A stretch of DNA of 64,000 nucleotides, taken from NCBI GenBank assembly GCA_030280995.1, contig JASXTE010000005.1, forward strand, positions 20,726,501 to 20,790,500. The letters are read 5' to 3'. The number at the start of each line of letters is the position of its first letter. Position 1 is the stretch's first letter. The position numbers were made by a program, and so were the translations under genes. This document shows, one piece after another, positions 34,141-43,640 of the stretch. The notes under the pieces were generated by a model. It searched no databases, was not told where the DNA came from, and worked only from the letters and a program-made list of their open reading frames with translations. The stretch is from Hemileia vastatrix. Its lineage: Eukaryota; Basidiomycota; Pucciniomycetes; Pucciniales; Zaghouaniaceae.

Positions 34141-35109
34141 ATGCAATCAGACGATCCATTTACTATCCCATCACCAGCTCCATCAAACAACTCTGATCAT
34201 TCATCTTCCAGCTTTGATACTGCTCGACCTCCTTCGCCACGCATTATGGAATCCAACGTTGATGCATCTGGAGACACACTTAGAAACATTCCTGTTTTGA
34301 GTGTTAATAATTTTCACAAATGGAGGATTTGCATGAGAGCTCTTCTTACTTATCAGGATCTCAAAAACTTGGTTTTTGGTCTTGAACAACTGCCTCCTCA
34401 GGATGCCGCTCAAAACATCAAACTGGATTTTCAGAAGAGAGCAGACAAAGCAACCAATATTCTTATTTCCAAACTTGATGCGGCCAATATCACAGCTTTT
34501 GTCACGGATGATAACATGGACAAACCATGGCAAATTTGTTCAAAACTTAGTAATCAATATGCCGCTGCTGACGCCTCTAATCGAGCTTCAGTTTTTGCCC
34601 GTTATCATGATGTAAAATGTCAAGAGGGCAATCTCATGGGTTTTGTTAATGATTTACGTACCCGAATCAATGAACTTGGTTCAGTTGGAGTATCCATTGA
34701 AAGCAAAAATGAAGCTCATCGTCTATTAAGACAGTTGCCGGATTGCTATGCCACTCATAAGGCTTTAATTTTACATGCCTGTGAAGTAACTCAAACACAC
34801 TTATCGGTTTCCAACTTACTTGCTCGTTTAGCTTGACTATCATCTGAAATTGAGTCTGAAACCTCTAACTCTTCACATTCCGCTCTTTTGAATAAAGCAA
34901 AATCTAATCAAAAACCTAAGTGGGAATTTTGCAAAGACGGAAAACATAATCCGAAGGCAAAACATTCAGAGGAAGACTGTTTTCAATTACATCCGGAAAA
35001 ACAAAAAAATCGAGTTACAGCAAATAATCCCAAAGTCAATGAAGAAGTACATGCAAGTGTTAGCTGTGGACCAGCAAAAATTTTTAACTTCAGGAAAGGG
35101 CTCGGTTAA
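34141..35109 (+). pseudogene. Copia Gag, one nonsense codon
   Basis: The start ATG 25 bp after the LTR gives MQSDDPFTIPSPAPSNNSDH. The Gag domain shows VNNFHKWRICMRALLTYQDL near residues 55-75 and ends in VSNLLARLA, followed by TGA at 34834. The same frame reopens to SSEIESETSNSSHSALLNKA and a degenerate zinc knuckle, CKDGKHNPKAKHSEEDC. The stop is explained by CGA to TGA. The frame closes at 35109, where protease sequence has been lost. Confidence 0.88.
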
Positions 35110-38100
35110 TATTATTATGCTGACTGACTGCTTACATGTGCCTGAAATTAGTCAAAATCTTATTGGAATCGGCCCTTTTATCATGCATGGGTGTGATCAA
35201 CAAATCAAAGCCAACGGAGAGATGACCATCACAAAGTCAAATGAGATTATTTTAGATGGAAAATGGGATGACTCGGAGGGACTTGTAGTGTTGAATGCCA
35301 ATTTTGACTAGGGCATTCAAACTCTCAATATCTCGACAAGATTCAGTCTAAAATGGGATTTAAATTATCAGATGATTTTGAATTTTGTGAGCCATGTGCA
35401 AATGCAAAGCATCATCACAGTCCTTTCTTAGGTACTGTAACAAGAGGGACTCGGTTTCTCGAATATTTACACTGTGATTTGAGTGGAAAAATTACACCTG
35501 CAACTTATGGTGGAGCCCGCTATTATTTCAAAATTACAGATTCATATTCTTCCTATCGCTTTATTTTTCTACTGTCTAATAAATCAGACACCTTCAAAAC
35601 TTTTCTGCAATTTAAAAATCTAATAGAAAATTTATCTAAAATTAAGATTGCGAATTTTGTCTGTGACAGTGGAAGCGAATTTGTAAATAAGGATTTCAAA
35701 GATCTAAGTGTTAAAGATGGTTTTAAGATGATTGCCACTTCACCATATACACCACAACAAAATCCTATTGCAGAGCGTGGCAACAGGACAACTACTGAAA
35801 TTGCTAAGTCGTTACTTTTTCATGCAAAAATGCCAATTGAATTCTGGGGTGAAGCTGTTAATACCGCAGTGTACCTTGAAAACAGATTACCTTCAGCTTC
35901 AATCAATTTTGAGACGCCTTTTAATATGAGATATGGAAAAGACCCTAATTATGATCATCTTAAAATTTTTGGTTGTACTGCTTACGCACTCATTGATAAA
36001 TCAAAGAGAGGTGGAAAGTTTTATTCAAATTCTATTAAATGCTGCTTCCTTGGTTATGCCGAAGATGTGACTTCATACCGACTACTTTGACTTGACAATA
36101 GAAAAATTATATACTCTCACAATGTTATTTTTGATGAAGCTACTTTTCCTAACCAGGATTTATTGATGGAATTGCATTTATCAGAAATTTTCGCTGAAGA
36201 TGCAATCTACCCTACTCACAATTCATCTGAAAAGTTTACTTCATCCATCTCCAATCCCTCTAATTCACATCAAGAAATTCCTTCATGTCCAGATGAAATT
36301 CAAGAGATTCCTGTCGAACAACCAAAATCTATCAATAGATTCTGGGATTATCAATTAGCCCCTGATGTTGCTCCAAATAACATTAGTTCATCAATTGATT
36401 CATCTAATATCGTTGAAAACAGTCGTCGAAGAATACCTAGAAAACTTAATTCAGCTATTGAAATCAAAAATTATTTATCAATGACTAGTTCAATAAGATC
36501 ACATGCAATACACAATGATGTACCTGGCATTCAATTATCAGATCTACTCACCTATTTCAAGGCAATTAATTGCCGAGATGGAGATTCTTGGCTTGAAGCA
36601 ATTGATCAGGAGTTAAAAATGATAGAAAATCAAAGTGTCTGGGATATTGTTGAACAACCACCAAACACTCCAACTATAGGTTCAATATGGGTTTTCAAAA
36701 TAAAGAAATATGCAGATGGGCATGTTCAAAAATATAAAGCTAGACTTTGTGCACGGGGTTGTTCTCAGAAGGCAGGAATAAATTATTTTGAAACATTTGC
36801 CCTGACTGGACGACTTACCACGTTACGTGTGCTTATTAGTCTTGCAACACGAGAAAATTGGGATTTTATTCAGATGGATGTCAAAGGCGCTTTTCTCTAT
36901 GGAAAACCTGATGAAGAAGTGTACATGAAAATTCCTTTAGGCATGAAAAAGCCTTCTAATTTCAATAATCCTGTTTTACTATTAAAATGCTCACTTTATG
37001 GTTTAAAGCAAGCATCTAGGTGCTGGTATTCAGAACTAATTGATTTCTTTTACTCTCTCAATTTTTACCCTTCTGCTGCGGACCCTTGCCTTTTCATACA
37101 TGATAGTTCCACTCATCCTTGTTACGTTCACGTACATGTCGATGATCTTTCAATTTTTGGTTCAAATGTTGGTTGGTTCAAAGAGGCAATTCAATCAAAA
37201 TTCGATATGGATGATCTTGGCGACACAAAATTTATTTTGGGTATGAGGGTGACAAGGAATCAAAATTATGGAACTCTTTCACTTTGTCAAGATCAAGAAA
37301 TAAAAGACTTACTAGCTTCCTATGATATGACAAACTGCAAGCCTACAAGTACTCCAATTTCAATGAATACTCAACTCGTTCCAGCAACTGACGATGAGAT
37401 CAATCAATTTTCTCAACTCAACATTAATTATCGGCGTGCAGTGGGTCGACTAAATTATATTACACAAGCTACCAGACCAGACATTGCCTTCATTAATAGT
37501 CAACTTGTGCAACACTTAAACGCCCCTGGTATCAAACATTGGTTGGCGTTCAAGAGAGTTCTTCCCTATTTACAGGGCACTATAAATCTATCTCTTACTT
37601 TTCACTCAGATGCTCATTTTATTAATGAAGGACATTATAGCTATTCGTTACCTACTGGTTTTGCTGATGCTGATTGGGCAGGATGTCAAGTTACTCGCCA
37701 TTCAACTACTGGTTATGTTTTTATTATCAATGGAACCGCAGTTAGTTGGCGTTGTAAGAAACAGCCTACAGTAGCTCTCAGTACCACAGAAGCTGAATCC
37801 AAGGCTACAGTTGATGCAGCGCAAGAAGCCATTTGGATGCAAACTCTTTTTAATGATTTTGGATTTGACTGTAAATCTTCGTCAAGATTATTTTCCAACA
37901 ATCAAGGTTGTATTGCACTTTGCAAAAATCCTATGTTTCATGCTAGAACTAAGCACGTTGAAATCTAATTTCATTGGATCAGAGAACAAGTTATGTCTGG
38001 AAAAATTGATTTACAATATACACCTTCAAATGATATGATTGCGGATGTTTTTACTAAAGCTCTTAGTAAAGAGAAATTCAGAACTTTTGTTAATAAAATT

Positions 38101-38148
38101 GGGTTGAACAGTATGATTGATAGCAAGGAGGGGTGTAAGAACAATTAG
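35039..38148 (+). pseudogene. Copia Pol: integrase, RT, RNase H, nearly complete
   Basis: A short frame (35039-35311) holds the end of the protease region (CLHVPEISQNLIGIG) without the DSGA active site. From 35320 the pre-integrase and integrase follow: FCEPCANAKHHH, then the three catalytic blocks EYLHCDLSG, VCDSGSEF and PQQNPIAERGNRT. A TGA at 36088 (RLL*LDNRK) splits it. RT (from about 36590) has the palm motif VHVDDLSIFG. RNase H has GFADADWAGCQ and STTEAESKATVDAA. A TAA at 37966 truncates a tail (VFTKALSKEKF) that runs into the 3' LTR. All catalytic acids of integrase, RT and RNase H that I can see remain. Confidence 0.92.
38123..38133 (+). promoter_or_regulatory. Polypurine tract of the young Copia
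   Basis: The sequence AGCAAGGAGGGG lies immediately before the 3' LTR TGTAAG, in the normal plus-strand priming position. It also encodes the last Pol residues. Confidence 0.75.
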
Positions 38149-38721
38149 TTATCTCGTATATATTTTTTTTTTTTTTTTTTTATACTTATAAGAGTAGATA
38201 CTATTTTAACATTTGTATGTTTAATGTCACGTTTGATTGTTTCCACATAGTTATTTTCTACTTTTCACACGCTTTTCTACATTGTTCTTCTAATGTGCTA
38301 TTCACTCATCCCTGTTCATATTGAGCGAGATACTAACTTAAATATTGGGACTTGTACTTTCTTTTGTGCCCATCTTTTTATTCTCACTCAATATTATTCT
38401 CATTTTATTTTATTAGGTCAGATTCATTTATGTGCAGGCCAATACATTTATTCTTATTATATTTATTTTATTTTATTTTATTAGGTAATAGCGACTAAGA
38501 TCACTTCATTGGGCAGACTGTTTATTAACGTCTGTTTCATTCTTATCTATAAAAGGTTAGAACTTGTATTTAGCTATTACCTCATTATCCGATCTTTTTA
38601 TTCTTGCTCAATATTATTCTCATTTTATTTTATTAGGTAATAGCGACTAAGATCACTTCATTGGGCAGACTGTTTATTAATGTCTGTTTCATTCTTATCT
38701 ATAAAAGCCCGAGTTGTTTTA
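38134..38721 (+). repeat. 3' LTR of the young Copia
   Basis: A 588-bp LTR almost identical to 33523-34115. The TTTA run is replaced by a long T-run at 38162-38180. Confidence 0.92.
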
Positions 38722-38797
38722 AGCTTTGATAGCTATTAAAGTTTGAGAATAATGAAAATAATAATATCCGTTAACATCCGTTAATTCTTACACAACC

Positions 38798-39701
38798 ATC
38801 ATCTTACCAATACACTTGGTAATGGTATTGCTTTTATTCTTTACCTTCTTCTCTTTCATTTTTTAAGCTTTCTTTTTTATTAATCTTGAAACTGGCTGAT
38901 TTTCAGGCTGATGAAAATTATCTTTAATTTTTGCCCACATGGATCATCTTCAGAATTTTATAGGTCTTCCAAATGGCTTCCCACAACCAAATGGACACCA
39001 TGAATTCAAAGAAGAGAAATAAATGAATCAAAAACCCAATTATTAAAGCATTATCTTCTCCCCTCATTCCATTGCAACATCAATATTGTTAAATTTTCAT
39101 CCCTTTGAGAGTGCTGAAACTTTGCCAAACTCGCACTGAGAAGATGCATATGGTGGATTCCCTGCCAATTACACCAAACTTTCTTTATTTCTTTCACCTC
39201 AATTTTATTTCTTTTTCAGCATTCTATCTTTTAAATTGAGGTTATCAAGAAGGGGCTATCTAATGGTGAAGGGATGGTTTTTCTCACCTCACTGGTTTTC
39301 AAGTGGAAAAAATGTCATTTTCCAAAAGCAATTAATATAAAATAAAATAATTTTGTTTTAATTCTTTTGTTGATGGGCAATGAATAAGGGTGGTCTACCA
39401 AATTTTGATGTCATTTTAAATTTTCTTGTGAGAGCTATGTTAAGTTGAAATGTGATGATGATACCCTTCCGCTCACTGTGCATGCTCTAATGCAGTGAGG
39501 GTAGAGTATAAACCTGAAAATCAGCGAAGTATGCATACCAAACCTATTTACCGAAACGGTGGTGGATGTCCTGACAGGGGTATACTGTGAATAAGTTATA
39601 AGTTAAGGTAAGCTAGGCTATGGTGCCTCCTTATCCCTCAGGCTCAAACTCCCCTCCAACATCCTTTCTCCACTAATCTTTAACCAAACCATTAATTTGT
39701 C
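38798..39701. other. Intergenic region with a MITE fragment
   Basis: No gene was seen. A hairpin CTCACTGTGCAT/ATGCAGTGAG lies near 39472-39500. It is followed at 39515-39575 by a sequence related to the right half of the 21453-21583 MITE (GTATGCATACCAAAC, then GGTGGATGTCCT). The 80 bp before the next gene are C+T-rich, as is common in fungal promoters. Confidence 0.5.
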
Positions 39702-40060
39702 ATGGGCCTCACCGTCGAAGAAGCGCTTAGTAAACTTCTATTCTTTTCCCACTCTTATCATACTCACACTCATTCTCAACCTTAACACAGAACTCCAAGA
39801 CGAAAGAGAACACATCATTCGTGAGAATTGGATACGAGTGATGCAGCGCAAAATTAATCAGGAAATGTTGGCTAAATGTTATCGTACTGAAGGTGTAAAC
39901 TCTTTAGAACAATGTGCTCATCTTGCTCAAAAAGTTCTTGAACAGATTCCAGATGCCCATGTATATATCTCCTCCCTTTCGTTATCCTCATTGAATAAGT
40001 CTGATGTGTGTTTGTTCTTAGGTAACTGGATATCGAAAAATTGGTAAAGAAAACCCTTGA
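39702..40060 (+). CDS. Mitochondrial complex I small subunit, NDUFB10/PDSW-like (three exons)
   Basis: The predicted product is a roughly 78-residue accessory subunit of NADH:ubiquinone oxidoreductase, on the membrane arm of complex I at the inner mitochondrial membrane. Exons are 39702-39729, 39791-39960 and 40022-40060. The two introns are 61 nt each (GTAAAC..CACAG; GTATAT..TTCTTAG with branch TCTGAT). Exon 1 begins MGLTVEEAL. Exon 2 carries the family core, RENWIRVMQRKINQEMLAKC, followed by YRTEGVNSLEQC with two Cys. Exon 3 ends TGYRKIGKENP and a stop. I identify it by resemblance to the fungal 12-kDa PDSW-type subunit. It is the only apparently intact host gene in the window. Confidence 0.72.
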
Positions 40061-40599
40061 TATGTGTACATAGTTGTTTCAAAATAAATTCCTTTCAGAC
40101 TTTCGTCCCTTCTTTGACTCCCTTTTGGTCTGAAAATATAACTTTTTTTGTCCTTTTTTATCATATCCCAGTTTCACACTTTAATGGTTGTTTCTACATT
40201 TCCTCGGCCATTTTGAACATGGTGCTACTGGTTTTTGCCGCAATGTAAGAGGTCGAGGTTGTCTTTCTGTTTGCGAGCGGTTTGCCGACTCAACTCGATA
40301 CCTTTGCCCAACATTTCTAGTTGCATTGTCCTCCCTTCCCTTACTTGATGTTAATTGAAAGGGTTTGACTCGAAACATGGCCTCTTGATGAATTGTCATC
40401 ATTTAGCTTTTCTCGATTCATAATCTGAAGTAGTAAACCTCAGAGCATATCATAAAGTTATCACTACCAATTATAAAAACTGTTTGTCAAGGTGACGGGA
40501 GTTGACCATCCGCCAATATTATATTCCTATAGTTATTAGAATGTTAGAATAAAACAATTATATTGATTTATTGACAGGGGGTCACCAGCAATTAGATCC
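40061..40599. other. 3' flank of complex I gene and CpG-rich patch
   Basis: An AATAAA-like signal (AAAATAAATT) at about 40080 may end the complex I transcript. From 40190 to 40400 the sequence is richer in G+C and CpG than its surroundings. An open minus-strand frame there (40181-40402, VESANRSQTERQPRP) is not recognised. It may be a promoter region or the remains of another gene. Confidence 0.4.
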
Positions 40600-41477
40600 A
40601 TCTTGCGCCTCAACACTTGCTTGCATTCATAATGGCATTGAAGCCGCTAGCTTATCTAGAATGTCTTTTGATTTTTTTCCCAAGCAGCAGACTTCTTGAA
40701 TCATTTCCTCTCTTTATTTCGTGTTATATCTCTTTTGCACTGAAAGCTTCAAAAAACACCACACATTCTCCATAGGGTTGAGGTTGAGAGACTGAGGTGG
40801 CCAGTTGCCAATTTTAGTGATATTAATGGTTTTCCAAAAGTCCTTTGGTGGCTAGGAAACATTCCCTTCCGTTAAAATGAGGCTTTGGTGTTCATTGTGT
40901 CTTGGTAAGAAAGGAGCCAAGCTGGGGAGATAGACTTCTTCAATGAAGATAGCAGAGTTAATTTGTCTAGCTGGTAAAATGACAAGGGTAGCATAGTAGT
41001 CTCATAAAATGCCCCCTGCGCCATTACAGAGGTTTGGCAACTTCTGAAAGTTGCTTGAAGGCACAATTTGTAAAATTGCTTTCAGATGCTTTTTATGGTG
41101 ATTCAGGTTAATAAAGGGCTTCTAGACAGCCACACAACTAGAAAAACCCACTTGACAAGCAAACTTACTCACCATATAAAGTGATACTTTTGTGTTCATT
41201 GATCTGGAAATATCCTTTAAAGTAGCTTTGTGATAAGCATAAAGTTTTTGCTATTCAATGTTGTTGGTTTTTGAATGTAAGACCATTTTGGAAAAAAAAT
41301 TGGCAAGTCACACTTTCGTGTTATCAAGAAACTAAGAAGCATATTGTGGAATTGAGAAAACCCAAATTCATGTGAAATCTTGGTTGGAGCAGAACTTCTA
41401 CATGCTGTACCAGCTATGAAAGCTTGGGCTTCAAGGTCAAGTTGCCTAGTCCCAGCTCTAGGAGGTACCATGGCCAC
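40600..41477 (-). pseudogene. Second Tc1/mariner-type transposase pseudogene
   Basis: The N-terminus at 41217-41477 reads MAMVPPRAGTRQLDLEAQAF, a typical start of the helix-turn-helix region. Later frames give GNWPPQSLNLNPMENVW (40761-40812), the block with the catalytic Glu. The block for the second Asp reads LTEGNVS, so that Asp is Gly. Stops and shifts are frequent. It differs enough from 20375-21345 to be a separate family or an old relative. Confidence 0.78.
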
Positions 41478-41697
41478 AAAAAACCTAAAAAAAATTTTAA
41501 TTTTTCATGCAAATAAAGAAATAAGAAAAAAAAGAAAAAAAAACTGACTGACTAGATGATAGTAGAGATGTTAGAAAACCAAACAAACCTGACTAATTGG
41601 TCATATTGTTTTAATGGTGGTAGCTGGAGGAAGTAAAAGATGAGTGAAGTTAGAAAAAAAAAACTCACGAGGACTTATTGTATCCTATTACATAATA

Positions 41698-42573
41698 GGG
41701 GGTGTCAGTTCTGGCAAATCCGCACATACAAATCCACACTTATCTAAGTGCGGATTTCCAAAACACACTAGCCCCAACACTGGTGGATTTCAAAACAAAA
41801 AAAGTCACTTATTTCACTCAAATCCGCACTATCTCAACCAAAAGTGCTGATTTCACCATCAAGTCCCATTTCACTGATTTGTCAGCATCATCCCATTCAT
41901 ACGCAGCACTCCACCACAGCACTCCGCAGCATAACACTTCATAACTCAAAACATCATACATCATTTACATTTTCATATCATATCATATAAGAGTCATGTC
42001 TTCCTCATTTTCAAATGGTGATAAATTACATAAAGCAATGACTTTCATGGCTCTTGAACTGCTCTTAGACTGTGATTGCAATTCTGATTCTGATCTAGAA
42101 GAAGATTTTGTCTTTTTATCAAAAATGGCCACAAAACATTACCTTCTTCCCAGAAAGCCTCAAATACTTCATACCCCCAAGTACACCATCAAAACACTTC
42201 TTAACCTATCTACACCCAGTTTTAGACAGTTGTTCAGGACTTCTCAGGAATGTTTCCAAACATGCCTGGTCAAAATGTTGTAATAAAATGTTGAAAATGT
42301 TAGGAAGAGGTGTGTGCCGAGGATTGATGGGTAGGGAGTGATGAATGTCAGTGTGTCACATGTGACAGAGATGGGGTAAGAAAGGAAGGGATGTTGTTGC
42401 CAACATGTGGTTGTGAAAAAAAACAGGAAAAAAGTGCTAATTTAAGGTCATAACTGACACCCTTTTTTGAAATAAGTGACTTTTTTGCAAAATTTAAGTG
42501 CTGATTTGTAAGTGCTGTTTGGTTTGAAATCTGAAATTAAGTTAAGTGTGTATTTTCCAGAACTGACACCCCC
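41698..42573 (+). mobile_element. PIF/Harbinger-like DNA transposon, internally deleted
   Basis: An 876-bp element has terminal repeats GGGGGTGTCAGTTCTGG and CCAGAACTGACACCCCC and is flanked on both sides by TAATA (41693-41697, 42574-42578). The 3-bp TAA or TTA usual for PIF/Harbinger is contained in this flank. Inside, 41996-42290 encodes a short protein with YLLPRKPQILHTPKYTIKTL and PSFRQLFRTSQECFQTCLVK, resembling the N-terminus of Harbinger-type transposases. The DDE core is missing. The right half (42258-42573) recurs inverted just downstream. Confidence 0.7.
41996..42341 (+). pseudogene. N-terminal fragment of a Harbinger-like transposase
   Basis: The protein starts MSSSFSNGDKLHKAMTFMAL, has an acidic patch (CDCNSDSDLEED), then KMATKHYLLPRKPQILH and a helix-rich FRQLFRTSQECFQTCL segment. 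It ends in stops at about 42283 where catalytic sequence should begin. The assignment rests on its position inside matching terminal repeats and on resemblance, and is tentative. Confidence 0.5.
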
Positions 42574-42582
42574 TAATAAGGT

Positions 42583-42935
42583 TTTCAGTTCTGGTGAATC
42601 CATACTTAACTTAAGTGCGAATTTCAAACCTAAGCAGCACTTAAATTTTGCTAAAAAGTCACTTATTTCAAAAATAGGTCAGTTATGACCTCAAATCAGC
42701 ACTTTTTTACAATTTTTTTTTCACAACCACATGTTGGCCACAACATCCTTTCCTTGCCCACCCCATCACTGTCACATGTGACACACTGACCTCCATCCCC
42801 TCATCAATCCTTGGCACACACCCCTCAATGAGATTTGCAACATTTTATTTCAACGTTTTGACCAGGCATATTTCCCCTCTTTTTTACATATCTCTTCAAC
42901 CTCTTAATCTCTTTTTTTCTAAAGTACAAGTTTCA
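42583..42935 (-). repeat. Inverted partner of the Harbinger-like right end
   Basis: This stretch is the reverse complement of 42258-42573 with modest divergence. Shared landmarks are CAGTTCTGG at the end, TCACATGTGACA in the middle and TATGCCTGGTCAAAA at the inner side. The two arms form a palindrome of about 680 bp with a spacer of about 10 bp. It is probably the end of a second copy in opposite orientation. Confidence 0.72.
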
Positions 42936-42937
42936 TA

Positions 42938-43640
42938 ATGCCTCCCAGAAATTCCAAAACTCAAAAGGAAAGTCAAAAAAATTCTTCATCACAAAAGTCT
43001 CCTGGTAAAGCAAGCCCCTCACCTCATAAATCAAAGTCTGGACTGATAAAAAAGGAGGATTATCTCATCATCAACTTCCTCAAAACTAAATCAAAATTAT
43101 GATGCATGTTTTGGATGTGAGAAGTCCACCGACATTGGAAATCTACTTTGTCAAAGGTCAATTGATTTTTGTTGATGTCAAATGAAGTAAGGAAGAAAAT
43201 AAGAGGGAGAATCAACATCAATCCTTAGTAAATGAAGGAGAGGTACAAAAGTTATTAATAAAAATATAATAAGGAACTTTTTTCTGCCACTTCCACTGGC
43301 CTTGGTATTGATGATGATGATCTTGAGATTGTAATTACTACTGTTTCTGAAAGCTCAATGTCAGGTTTCCTTTCTATGAGTAAATGGATATTCTGTTTGG
43401 TTCCCAAGTTGATGTCAACCCTTGGTTTCTACATGATACCACTAAGGATATACCATCTGGATCTTGAACATACAATAATCTTCCAAACACACCTTTACTT
43501 CAAAGAAATCAATACCCTGCAGCTGCTAAGAATAGTTCAGCTGAAGATGATCCAGACCATCAAGCAGAAAAATTATTTTGAAACATATCTGGGTCCTCAG
43601 AGCCCCAAAATTTTAATGTATGTTTACTTTTTTTTTTCAG
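42938..43640 (+). pseudogene. Remnant of a repetitive rust-type protein family (possible SANT/Myb-like)
   Basis: From ATG 42938, MPPRNSKTQKESQKNSSSQK leads to LIKKEDYLIINFLKTKSK. A shifted frame follows (QNYDACFGCEKSTDIG), and much later YEXMDILFGSQVDVNPWFLH at about 43385. The same order of blocks occurs at 60865-61400 (KKDNHLLLIN, NYDSCFGTENATKLG, PYFKEIDPIFGE). I recall similar multicopy proteins in rust genomes. A DNA-binding role as a transposon accessory protein is only a hypothesis. Heavy decay. Confidence 0.55.

Larger units (their letters stand above)
33523..38721 (+). mobile_element. Young Ty1/Copia element (TSD AGCTT)
   Basis: This 5.2 kb element has LTRs 33523-34115 and 38134-38721 and the duplication AGCTT at 33518-33522 and 38722-38726. 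The uninterrupted target is seen at about 30776. Outside a length-variable T/TTTA run, I count four differences between the LTRs, all transitions and three of them at CpG. Gag, integrase, RT and RNase H lie in one frame, broken by two TGA and one TAA codon. The protease core is missing. It is the youngest large insertion here. Confidence 0.95.
30518..38792 (-). mobile_element. Defective Ty1/Copia element, minus strand (TSD CAACC), split by a younger Copia
   Basis: LTR 30518-30847 (3') and a split 5' LTR (33047-33522 plus 38727-38792) are bounded by CAACC at 30513-30517 and 38793-38797. The internal region is only about 2.2 kb. It holds Gag, protease and the first integrase Asp block, then part of the linker before RT, then the RNase H end. 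Two internal deletions removed most of integrase and RT. A younger Copia (33523-38721) lies within the 5' LTR. It would have been non-autonomous if the deletions preceded insertion. Confidence 0.9.

Noticed and set aside
40220..40330. Possible tRNA-like fold in the G+C-richer patch
   Set aside because: No cloverleaf with a proper acceptor stem and T-arm could be drawn.
40181..40402. A possible short gene on the minus strand
   Set aside because: No homology is recognised and there is no supporting start context or intron signals; kept only as a CpG-rich patch.
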